Assembly (NCBI RefSeq): GCF_047730065.1
Contig: NZ_CP159829.1
Location: forward strand, 868,001-932,000
DNA from: Njordibacter sp028825405
GTDB lineage: Bacteria > Pseudomonadota > Gammaproteobacteria > Pseudomonadales > Balneatricaceae
Reading direction: 5' to 3'
DNA length: 64,000 nt
Shown piece after piece: positions 1-7,454 of the stretch. Positions within the stretch are counted from its first letter, which is position 1. Every line of letters begins with the position of its first letter. Both the position numbers and the translations under genes were made by a program. The notes beneath the pieces were generated by a model. That model ran no database searches. It saw only the letters and a program-made list of their open reading frames with translations, and had not been told where the DNA came from.

Positions 1-1
1 A

Positions 2-1258
2 TACACAAAGTTTGTAAAACAAGTGACCAATAAACCGGTGGTGGGGGTGGGTCGGCTCACCTCACCTGACATGATGGTGTCGTTAATTAAACAAGGCGTG
101 CTTGATTTTATTGGGGCGGCAAGGCCGTCCATCGCAGACCCCTTTTTACCCAATAAAATCCAACAACAAAGGATCGAAGAAATTCGGGAATGTATTGGCT
201 GCAATGTGTGTGTGTCTTGCGATAACCTAGGTGTGCCCATTCGTTGTACACAAAATCCGACGATGGGTGAAGAGTGGCGTCGTGGCTGGCATCCAGAAAA
301 AATTGCGGCTGCTAAAACCCCACAATCTGTATTAGTTGTGGGTGCTGGGCCTGCGGGTTTAGAGTGTGCTTTACAATTGGCCAACCGTGGTTATGAGGTG
401 GTTCTCAGTGAAGCGAGTAAGCAATTAGGGGGCCGCGTAATATCTGAGTCTAATTTAAAAGGGTTGGCGATATGGCGCCGTGTAAGTGATTACCGCATCT
501 ATCAGTTACAACAGATGGACAATGTTAATATTTACCTCGACAGTGCCTTAGACGTGCAACAAGTATTGGAACTAGGTATTGAACACGTGTTTGTTGCTAC
601 TGGCGCTCTCTGGAGAAAAGACGGCATTGGCCGTTCTTCCCGCACGCCGATCCTTGGCTTAGACCAAGTCGCCATCTATACCCCTGATGACATTATGAGT
701 GGTGCCTCCCTAGGCCCTGGTCCAATAGTGATCTATGACGATGAACAAGGTTACTTGGGCAGCGTGGTGGCCGATCATTTGAGTGACTTAGGACATGACG
801 TTATTTTCGTCACTAGTGCCAGTATCGTATCACCTTTTACAGAACTTACGCTTGAACAAAAACAAGTACAACGGGGCTTGGTCGCTCAAGGTGTAGGCAT
901 CTACACCAACAAGATCATTGCTAACCTTAGTCAAAAGTCTGGTCATGTTGGTGTTGACTTGAAATGTGAATATGGTGGTGAAGATCAATGGCTTGCCTGC
1001 GCCAGTTTAGTATTAGTCACAGAACGCGAATCAGCCTCACCTTTGTATGAACAATTACAGCAGTTGCAAGAAGATAATGGCACCTCCTTGCCTACGCCAA
1101 TACCTATGTCAGTCACCTTAATTGGTGATGCGCTGGCGCCAGGTTTGATTGCTGACGCTGTATTCTCTGGCCACCAAGGCGCACAGGAGTTTGAAGCTGA
1201 TCCTGAAAGGGTACAACAAGGGCTATTCAAGCGCGAAATGCCGAGCCTCAAAACATAA
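2..1258 (+). CDS. TMADH-like FAD/[4Fe-4S] oxidoreductase, C-terminal part (5' end outside window)
   Basis: This is the C-terminal portion of an old-yellow-enzyme/trimethylamine-dehydrogenase family flavoprotein. The frame is open to the window edge, so the gene starts upstream; the GTG at 23 is an internal Val codon. The visible part has the end of the FMN barrel (PVVGVGR and ARPSIADPFLP), the C-x2-C-x2-C-x11-C iron-sulphur cluster motif at about 191-247, the TMADH-like GEEWRRGWHPE segment, and a dinucleotide fold with GAGPAGLE near 341. Known members (trimethylamine, dimethylamine and histamine dehydrogenases, N-methyl-amino-acid demethylases) oxidise amines and are about 700 residues; 418 residues are visible here. 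The substrate cannot be told. The cupin and amine-oxidase-like neighbours fit methylated-amine catabolism. Confidence 0.85.
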   Translation, partial: YTKFVKQVTNKPVVGVGRLTSPDMMVSLIKQGVLDFIGAARPSIADPFLPNKIQQQRIEEIRECIGCNVCVSCDNLGVPIRCTQNPTMGEEWRRGWHPEKIAAAKTPQSVLVVGAGPAGLECALQLANRGYEVVLSEASKQLGGRVISESNLKGLAIWRRVSDYRIYQLQQMDNVNIYLDSALDVQQVLELGIEHVFVATGALWRKDGIGRSSRTPILGLDQVAIYTPDDIMSGASLGPGPIVIYDDEQGYLGSVVADHLSDLGHDVIFVTSASIVSPFTELTLEQKQVQRGLVAQGVGIYTNKIIANLSQKSGHVGVDLKCEYGGEDQWLACASLVLVTERESASPLYEQLQQLQEDNGTSLPTPIPMSVTLIGDALAPGLIADAVFSGHQGAQEFEADPERVQQGLFKREMPSLKT

Positions 1259-1293
1259 TTTATTAAGCACAGTCATGCCTCAAGGAATACACG

Positions 1294-1641
1294 ATGAAAC
1301 CCATCCCTAAAACAGATCGACGCGTGGTGAATATTTTTGAAAGCGTGTTTACTCCCATTCAATCAAACGGTAAACCAGACGGCGAAGTGCTGCAACTTAA
1401 TGCTGATAAACCTTTAGGCAGTGGTTTTTATATTTATAAAATGGCTCCAGGAGCTGCAACGGTGCCCCATAAACACAAAGGTGACGAGGAATTCTTGATT
1501 ATTCAAGGAGACTTAAGAGACCATGATGGTGTCGATTATGGCCCTGGTGATCTAGTGTGGTTGCGCGATGGCACCGTGCACAATTCATCCACCAAAAACG
1601 GTTGTCTTATCGCGGTTTGCGCCTTGGAACCTGATTTTTAG
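1294..1641 (+). CDS. small single-domain cupin protein
   Basis: A 115-residue cupin. The metal-binding set is visible: His59 and His61 in VPHKHKGDEE, Glu65 or Glu66, and His96 in GTVHN, within the two conserved cupin motifs. The start is an ATG preceded by AAGGAA. It lies 35 bp after the TMADH-like gene on the same strand, so the two are probably co-transcribed. Cupins of this size include ChrR-like metal sensors and small dioxygenases or isomerases; nothing here decides between them, and no specific function is assigned. Confidence 0.75.
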   Translation: MKPIPKTDRRVVNIFESVFTPIQSNGKPDGEVLQLNADKPLGSGFYIYKMAPGAATVPHKHKGDEEFLIIQGDLRDHDGVDYGPGDLVWLRDGTVHNSSTKNGCLIAVCALEPDF

Positions 1642-2928
1642 CTAAATGTTCAAGCTGTCCATGAATCGGTAATACATAAGCGATGGTGCAAGAAACCATG
1701 GCTTTCCTGTGTAGAGGGGACGCGTCTGAAATTTAATGTCATTAAAAGGGGTCTGGCCTTGCTCCAGCCCTAGCACCTGTTGTCCCATTCTCATCCCAAG
1801 ATACCCAGCCATGCCTACGCCTGAGCCACAGTAGCCCATGGCATAGTGCAGGCCGTCTTCTGCTCCTACATGCATGAGGGAGTCAAAGGTAAAGGCTACA
1901 AAGCCCATCCAAGAATGACTTATTTTTGTTTGTTCTAATTCTGGGAAAATTTGCGTCAGGGATTGATGGAGCTTGGGGGCACTGATACGAGGATTACTTT
2001 CTCTAAGAGACACGCGTCCACCAAATATAATGCAACTTCTGTCAGGGCTTGGACGGTAATAATACACCACCTTGCGGGTGTCACTAACGATGCGATCTTT
2101 TGGCATTAGCTCATCCATCAGTTCTTTCCCAACTGGCTCTGTGGCAATCACATAGCTGCCAATAGGAATAACCCTACGTTGCAAGCGTGGGGTTAAGGAC
2201 CCTGTATAACCGTTGGTCGCAATAATCACCTTTTCGGCTTGCACAACACCTTTTGAGGTTTTTACGCTAAAACCACCTTTATCCCGATTGATATTTTCAG
2301 CCGCGCAATAAGAAATAATGGTTGCTCCAGCATCACGCGCTTTACCTAATAAGCCTTTATGATAGGCAGCAGGATCGACTGAAGCATGCTGAGGGAATAT
2401 CGCCCCACCAAAATAGGTATCTGTGCCTAATTCGAAGCGCTGCTCTGATCTTGAAATCATATAGGCGTCATGCTCAAGTCCAGGAACTTGATAATCAAGC
2501 GCCCTTGCAAGTTTTTCATATTGCGCACTGTTATGTGCGGCATGAAAGCACCCTACCTCAGCATAACTGCAGTCAAGGTTCTCTTCTCTAATAAAATCCC
2601 CAGAAAACTTTAATGATGCTTCACCTTCTTTATGAATGGCAAAAGCCATGTCTTTGCCGTGTGTTTTTTCAAGTTCAGAAAAACTCGGTTTGATGCTATT
2701 GCTGACTTGGCCACCATTTCTTGTACTGCAACCCCAGCCAGCGTGTTCGGCATCAATGACTAACGTGTGCCTTGACCCTCGAGCTGTCTGGATGGCCGCA
2801 TGAAGCCCCGTATAGCCTGCACCAATGATCAGCACATCAACCTTTTTAGGAAGTTCTGTGGTTTGCTCTGTGGGTGGTGCGCTGCGATCCCACCAATAAG
2901 GCTGGGCTTTGAAATCTTGTGTGAACAT
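1642..2928 (-). CDS. FAD-dependent amine/amino-acid oxidase (PuuB/DAO family)
   Basis: A 428-residue DAO-fold flavoprotein resembling gamma-glutamylputrescine oxidase PuuB and related amine oxidases. The N-terminal YWWDRSAPP segment is followed by the FAD-binding IIGAGYTGLHAA at residues 34-45, and ARNGG-like CSTRNGGQVSN follows. The C-terminal GYCGSGVGMA matches the second FAD contact of the family. Such enzymes oxidise a primary or secondary amine to an aldehyde or keto acid with H2O2 or quinone reduction. The ATG is preceded by AGAGG. The gene abuts the convergent cupin gene with no spacer between the stop codons. The substrate is unknown; polyamine or amino-acid oxidation is the family-level expectation. 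Confidence 0.82.
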   Translation of the reverse strand: MFTQDFKAQPYWWDRSAPPTEQTTELPKKVDVLIIGAGYTGLHAAIQTARGSRHTLVIDAEHAGWGCSTRNGGQVSNSIKPSFSELEKTHGKDMAFAIHKEGEASLKFSGDFIREENLDCSYAEVGCFHAAHNSAQYEKLARALDYQVPGLEHDAYMISRSEQRFELGTDTYFGGAIFPQHASVDPAAYHKGLLGKARDAGATIISYCAAENINRDKGGFSVKTSKGVVQAEKVIIATNGYTGSLTPRLQRRVIPIGSYVIATEPVGKELMDELMPKDRIVSDTRKVVYYYRPSPDRSCIIFGGRVSLRESNPRISAPKLHQSLTQIFPELEQTKISHSWMGFVAFTFDSLMHVGAEDGLHYAMGYCGSGVGMAGYLGMRMGQQVLGLEQGQTPFNDIKFQTRPLYTGKPWFLAPSLMYYRFMDSLNI

Positions 2929-3019
2929 AACGTGCCTCTTTGATTAGGCCCCATGATTAACATTTTTGTGAGTTAAAAGGTATTTATATCTCTTTACTAT
3001 CCACTAGATGATGTTGAGA

Positions 3020-4495
3020 TCAGTCTAAGGGATGGATGGGCCTAGGTACCCTGTGATAATTCAAGGCTTTATAATTTATAGTACACAGTGCACCGCTATC
3101 ACAAACGATGACTTCTCCAGCTATAGGTTCGAACGCCGCTCGAAAATGCTGCATCGATTTTAATGCAACCACAGATTTTTCGCGAGGATCGATACCAAAT
3201 GTTTGAAATTGATTAAGGTCTAAAATCTGGTGAGCAATACTTACTAAAAGTACTTCAATGCCTTGGATTTGTAATACGATGCATTCCCCGAAGTTTTTTT
3301 GTAAACCACCTAGCATTGGGCCTGTTCCCGCCACTAAACCACTCCCTTGCCAAATAACCTGTGCCAAAACTAGCAGTGGGCCACCCCCCATTTCGGGGTC
3401 TACTTTTCCTCCGATACTAATACGTACTTGAGTCCCTAACTTATGACTTTTTAGCTTTAAAACAGCTTTTGGGTCAAATAATGGTCCAAAGCAGGCATTT
3501 TCAATATGGTTATCTAAAAGCGATTTTAGTAGTGCAGTACTGTCACCATAAGCCCCTGCACCTGGGTTATCTGCGTAATCAGCGATAACCAGAGGGCCTT
3601 CTTTTTTTAGTCCTGGCCACTTACTAGCTATATCTGCAACTTCAGTGCAGCTGTAATAAACATTCATTACTTGATCCCGTTTGGTCCAAATATCTTCCAC
3701 TATATTTTCTGCCTGCTCCAGGTGATTAGTAGGGTCTCCAGAGCAACATATTAATACTGTAGGGCCTAACTCGCTGATATCAGCACTGGCAAAACCACCA
3801 TTGATACTCACTGCATAGACATCTGGGTGCTGTTCATATTCCCTTGCCAATTTATGTCGTTCGATCATCGGCCCCAAATCAGTTCTGCCACCATTAACCT
3901 CTTCTAGCATTGGTCTGTGAGCCCGAAGTGTCTGTGGCTGAATTTCTTTGAGTAACGTGCGCTGTAAAACTTGCGCAGTACTGCGTCCTGTCTCACGCAT
4001 ATCTATGTGGGGATAGGTATTATAGGAAACTAAAATTTGTGCTAATTGACACATTTTTGGAGTTACATTGGCATGGGGATCTAAGGTGACAGCAATTGGA
4101 ATATCTGGACCTAAAGCAGCACGTACCCTAAGCAGTATTTCCCCCTCTCCATCATCACAAAAATCAGTCACCATAGCACCGTGCAACATCAAAAAAATAC
4201 CATCCCAATGCTCAAAAAAGCGGTGCTCCAGAGGTTTTAATATTTCATCAAAAGCATTTTTTGTTACTTTACCTCCTGGTCCAGCTGAGGCACTAAAACA
4301 GTGCTCTATTTGCCAATTGTGTTCGGCACCAACATCCAATAATCCTGCCAATTGAGTATTATTGCTTCCTCTTTGTGCTATCGCCTGGGCACCGTCGAGT
4401 AATAGATCATTAGCAAAATCAGCCAACGTCGTTGGACAAACATTAAATGTATTTGTTTCATGAGAAAACTCTGCGCTAAGTATTTTAAAAGTCAT
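3020..4495 (-). CDS. M81-family metallopeptidase, MlrC-like
   Basis: A 491-residue cytoplasmic protein of the MlrC (microcystinase C)/M81 family. Diagnostic segments are the N-terminal EFSHETNTF, LMLHGAMVTDFCDDGEGE, TLDPHANVTPKM and YNTYPHIDMRETG, which carry the family's conserved His and Asp metal ligands, and ADYADNPGAGAYGD in the middle. MlrC cleaves the linear tetrapeptide product of microcystin degradation, but most homologues sit in general peptide or amine catabolism and their substrates are unknown. It is divergent from the adjacent D-amino-acid dehydrogenase gene with 117 bp between the starts. That pairing suggests work on D-residue-containing peptides, which is inference only. Confidence 0.85.
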   Translation of the reverse strand: MTFKILSAEFSHETNTFNVCPTTLADFANDLLLDGAQAIAQRGSNNTQLAGLLDVGAEHNWQIEHCFSASAGPGGKVTKNAFDEILKPLEHRFFEHWDGIFLMLHGAMVTDFCDDGEGEILLRVRAALGPDIPIAVTLDPHANVTPKMCQLAQILVSYNTYPHIDMRETGRSTAQVLQRTLLKEIQPQTLRAHRPMLEEVNGGRTDLGPMIERHKLAREYEQHPDVYAVSINGGFASADISELGPTVLICCSGDPTNHLEQAENIVEDIWTKRDQVMNVYYSCTEVADIASKWPGLKKEGPLVIADYADNPGAGAYGDSTALLKSLLDNHIENACFGPLFDPKAVLKLKSHKLGTQVRISIGGKVDPEMGGGPLLVLAQVIWQGSGLVAGTGPMLGGLQKNFGECIVLQIQGIEVLLVSIAHQILDLNQFQTFGIDPREKSVVALKSMQHFRAAFEPIAGEVIVCDSGALCTINYKALNYHRVPRPIHPLD

Positions 4496-4612
4496 TATTA
4501 GCTCTTCTTTTAATTTTTTGGTAACTAAGCTAAGCTCTTTATATAAAAAATTTTGTTGTCTTTTTATATCATTTTTGCAATTACTTAACGAATTTATTTT
4601 TAGAGTAATACT

Positions 4613-5866
4613 ATGAACGTATTAGTGATTGGAGGCGGTGTTGTCGGTGTGACGACTGCTTATTACCTTTCTCAAAAAGGGTTGAATGTCACCGTTTTAG
4701 AGGCACAAGAAAAGGATGTGGATTTTGGAGCGACAGGTGGAAATGCGGGTCTCCTAGCACCCAGTGATGCATTTGCCTGGGCGTCACCCTCTGCTTTAAA
4801 ATTAGCGACTAAATCATTATTAAATTCACAGTTAGGGATTCAGTATAAGTTGCATATGGATCCTGCACTATGGCGTTGGACAGCATCTTTTCTATCTCAG
4901 TGCCGAAGCAGTAAATGGGTTCAAAATTCTGATTTTAAATTTCGATTGGCGCAATATTCCATAGATATGTTGGCAGATTTACGCCTGACTACTAACATCA
5001 ACTTTGATGTTAGTGATCAGGGCATTGCTTACGCAAGCAGAAATCCAAGTGATTTAAAAAAATTGAGAAGTCATTTTAATTTTTTGGAAGATAGGGGACT
5101 TAAGTTAGAATTACTTGATCGAGATGGCTTGCATGAGAAACTTCCTTTACTTCAACCTAATAGCGAAACATATGCAGGTGCTGTTTTCTCTCCCAATTGT
5201 AAAACAGGCGATTCCGCCAAGTTTTCTATAGAACTAGGCAAGTGGTGCGTAGAAAACTCAAAATGTCGACTTGAATGGGGTGCTTCTGTTGAAAAATTTT
5301 TACAGAAGAATAATAAAATTTCACGTGTTTTAACTTCTAAAGGAGAGTTTAAAGCAGACGCATATGTCTTGGCTGCTGGTGCTCACAGCAGTATTTTAGC
5401 AAAACAACTTGATATCAAATTGCCAATCTATCCAATAAAAGGATTTTCTATAACAGCGCCTTTAATCAATACAGAAAGTAAGCCAATGTCGGGGTTTGAT
5501 GATACAGATAAACTAGTTGCATTATCAATTTTTGGAGATCGCCTTCGCATATCCTCATCGGCAGTTTTTGATGGGTTCAATACAAGTCATCAATCCCAAG
5601 ATTTTCAAAGGATTTTGAACCTCGCTAAAGAAATACTTCCAGATGCGGCTAATTACAGCGCTGCTAAATATTGGGCGGGCTTAAGGCCCATGACTCCGTC
5701 ATCACTGCCCATACTGGGCCCTTCTCCTATACAAAATTTGTATCTCAATGTAGGCCATGGGAACTTGGGATGGACCATGGCCTGTGGTACTGGGAAAATA
5801 GTTGCAGATCTTATAGTCAACAAAAAGACAGAAGTGGATATTAATCCCTTTCTGCTCAAGGTTTAG
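4613..5866 (+). CDS. dadA: D-amino-acid dehydrogenase-like flavoprotein (DadA family)
   Basis: A 417-residue FAD protein of the DadA/glycine-oxidase group. The N-terminal dinucleotide motif is VIGGGVVGVTTAYYL at residues 4-18. It has GATGGNAGLLAPSD, typical of DadA, and a C-terminal FAD-contacting block (WAGLRPMTPSSLP, then NVGHGNLGWTMACGTG). DadA oxidises D-amino acids to 2-oxo acids and passes electrons to the quinone pool at the inner membrane. The ATG has only a weak ribosome site (TAGAG). Base composition is visibly AT-richer than in the operon at 7.4-13 kb. Divergent from the MlrC-like gene. Subfamily is firm; substrate is not. Confidence 0.82.
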   Translation: MNVLVIGGGVVGVTTAYYLSQKGLNVTVLEAQEKDVDFGATGGNAGLLAPSDAFAWASPSALKLATKSLLNSQLGIQYKLHMDPALWRWTASFLSQCRSSKWVQNSDFKFRLAQYSIDMLADLRLTTNINFDVSDQGIAYASRNPSDLKKLRSHFNFLEDRGLKLELLDRDGLHEKLPLLQPNSETYAGAVFSPNCKTGDSAKFSIELGKWCVENSKCRLEWGASVEKFLQKNNKISRVLTSKGEFKADAYVLAAGAHSSILAKQLDIKLPIYPIKGFSITAPLINTESKPMSGFDDTDKLVALSIFGDRLRISSSAVFDGFNTSHQSQDFQRILNLAKEILPDAANYSAAKYWAGLRPMTPSSLPILGPSPIQNLYLNVGHGNLGWTMACGTGKIVADLIVNKKTEVDINPFLLKV

Positions 5867-6221
5867 TAAACTCAAGCTGGTTTTACTCATTAATACCTAG
5901 TAACACTGGCCTTGCGCAAAGTAACGTCATAGACAAAGTAACTTAATTAAGGGGTCTTACAGATAGTCTGGTAGACTCTGTGTAAGGCTTATATTGTTAA
6001 ACTTGTCCAGCTGAAAGTGCCGTGTTGCGAAGCGTCTTTGACGATAATTTTAAGTTTAATATAGACCTTAATCATTCCTATTACTTTATTGGCACTATCA
6101 GATTTAATTAATTATAATTTCATATTTATTAGTGGGATCAATGGATTATTAAAATCCTGCCATCCCGACCAATTATTCCTACAAGGGTTAATGCGCCCTT
6201 ACCAGTGAAAGGCTTGTTACT
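5867..6221. other. intergenic region with tRNA-like fragment
   Basis: This 355-bp gap between dadA and tdk has no plausible protein gene. It is AT-rich and holds one notable item, a stretch matching the 3' end of a proteobacterial tRNA-Pro (6152-6171, listed separately). The tdk promoter should be here, but no convincing -35/-10 pair was picked out. Confidence 0.6.
6134..6171 (+). other. tRNA-Pro-like 3' end fragment / hairpin
   Basis: The sequence AAATCCTGCCATCCCGACCA at 6152-6171 reads like the T-arm 3' strand, acceptor 3' strand, discriminator and CCA of a tRNA-Pro. No D-arm, anticodon arm or correct T-stem 5' strand precedes it, so it is not a functional tRNA. The GGGAT at 6134-6138 and GGATT at 6143-6147 can pair with ATCCC and AATCC inside it to give a hairpin with a 4x4 internal loop. 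Such 3' fragments are left where an element integrated at a tRNA gene. The tRNA assignment is from memory of tRNA-Pro sequences and is tentative. Confidence 0.35.
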
Positions 6222-6803
6222 GTGGCCCAGCTTTACTTTTATTACTCTTCCATGAATGCCGGTAAGTCTACCGCTTTATTGCAGTCAGCTTATAATTATG
6301 AAGAACGTGATATGCGTCCGTTTATCATGTCTGCTGCTTTAGATGATCGTTATGGCCTTGGCAAAGTGACCTCTCGCATTGGTTTAGCTGCCGAAGCCCA
6401 ACTATTCAATGCCAAAGACGATTTATATAGCATCTTAAAAATTGAAAATCTTAAAAAACCGCTGGATTGCATCCTTATAGATGAAAGTCAGTTTTTAAGT
6501 CGCGAGCAAGTTAAGCAACTCACTTTAGTGGTAGACCAACTTAATATTCCTATATTGTGCTATGGCATTCGCACAGACTTTAGAGGCGAGCTATTTCCAG
6601 GTAGTCAATATTTGTTAGCTTGGGCAGACAAGTTGGTGGAGTTGAAAACAGTTTGCTATTGTGGCCGCAAAGCGACCATGGTGGTGCGCATGGATGGTGA
6701 TGGTATGGTCATCAAAGACGGTGACCAGGTAGTGATTGGTGGTAACGATCAATATCAATCTCTTTGCCGTCGTCATTTTAGTGAGCACATGTGGAGTTCG
6801 TAG
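6222..6803 (+). CDS. tdk: thymidine kinase, type II
   Basis: A 193-residue type II thymidine kinase, which phosphorylates thymidine to dTMP with ATP in pyrimidine salvage. The P-loop is SSMNAGKSTALLQ at residues 9-21, the Walker-B-like motif is DESQFLS, and the lasso region is CYGIRTDFRGE. The zinc site is formed by CYC in the middle of the C-terminal half and CRRH near the end, in place of the usual four-Cys set. Length is normal for the family (about 190-205). The start is GTG with MAQLYFYYSSMNAG at the N terminus, as in other Tdk proteins. Convergent with the following membrane-protein gene. Confidence 0.93.
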   Translation: MAQLYFYYSSMNAGKSTALLQSAYNYEERDMRPFIMSAALDDRYGLGKVTSRIGLAAEAQLFNAKDDLYSILKIENLKKPLDCILIDESQFLSREQVKQLTLVVDQLNIPILCYGIRTDFRGELFPGSQYLLAWADKLVELKTVCYCGRKATMVVRMDGDGMVIKDGDQVVIGGNDQYQSLCRRHFSEHMWSS

Positions 6804-6806
6804 CAA

Positions 6807-6831
6807 CCTTAGGTAGGTTTGTGACCTAAGG
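6807..6831. terminator. hairpin between convergent tdk and membrane-protein gene
   Basis: Perfect 8-bp arms CCTTAGGT (6807-6814) and ACCTAAGG (6824-6831) enclose a 9-nt loop, right after the tdk stop and overlapping the 3' end of the convergent gene. There is no long T-run on either side, so it is a candidate bidirectional terminator or mRNA-end hairpin only. Confidence 0.4.
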
Positions 6832-7186
6832 CGAATTCAGGTCGAATGCTAGCAGGCACCATTTTATTAAATAACAGGGTTAAGGCAACCCAAGTCCACA
6901 GATGAGCCGTCACTGTGGCTGCCAAGGGTGGCAGGTCTAAGCCATGAGTAAGACCAAATTTAAGCCCTAAAAAGGCAAGGCAAGAGCCGCCCATAAGGCC
7001 TAAATCATATCCAATGTTTCGTTTTACCGCATGTCGATTAAGACTTAGTTTAAGAATATAACTGGTCATTATGAGAGTGAATGCGCCATTCCAGCTCAAA
7101 GGTAGCAAAAATAACCAGCTAAGATTAATCCCAAGGCCACTGATCAATAATAGGCCAATGAGGGGTGAGTTAAGAAAAAGTTTCAT
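6809..7186 (-). CDS. small integral membrane protein of unknown function
   Basis: A 125-residue hydrophobic protein with about four predicted membrane segments (residues 5-22, 28-48, 63-83 and 88-108) joined by short loops; the loop around NRHAVKRN is basic and likely cytoplasmic. No family is recognised with confidence. It is convergent with tdk with a 5-bp gap and stands alone. Composition and codon use look normal, and the frame is clean with an ATG start, so it is likely a real gene. Confidence 0.6.
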   Translation of the reverse strand: MKLFLNSPLIGLLLISGLGINLSWLFLLPLSWNGAFTLIMTSYILKLSLNRHAVKRNIGYDLGLMGGSCLAFLGLKFGLTHGLDLPPLAATVTAHLWTWVALTLLFNKMVPASIRPEFALGHKPT

Positions 7187-7392
7187 AATACTGTTGCCTT
7201 GCTGCTGCTAAAAAATCTCGTTAACGTGATATTTGTCACTCAACCACCTGCATTCAATGGCAGCCTTAAAGCGCCATCGGGCTTTAAAATCTTGGCACAC
7301 TCCAAGTAAAATTCTCCCTTGATAGTTTACCATGATCGTTCGATACAATTTAGACAAAAATCACTTTCCCTGTGGAATAATCCAATGGTATG

Positions 7393-7429
7393 TTAGCCCA
7401 TAGAGGCCGCCATGAAAGGCCATGACTAA
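7393..7429 (+). promoter_or_regulatory. leader element A with five-codon frame MKGHD-stop
   Basis: Upstream of the CocE-like operon, TTAG (7393-7396) can pair with CTAA (7426-7429). Inside it GGCC (7404-7407) can pair with GGCC (7418-7421). The short frame ATGAAAGGCCATGACTAA at 7412-7429 encodes MKGHD and is preceded by AGAGG with 5-nt spacing. It ends 25 bp before the operon's ATG. A closely similar element precedes the acyl-CoA ligase gene at 35819-35870. It could be a regulatory upstream ORF, a structured leader RNA, or both. Confidence 0.4.
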
Positions 7430-7454
7430 GCGCTAATTTTGGGAGTAATAACAG

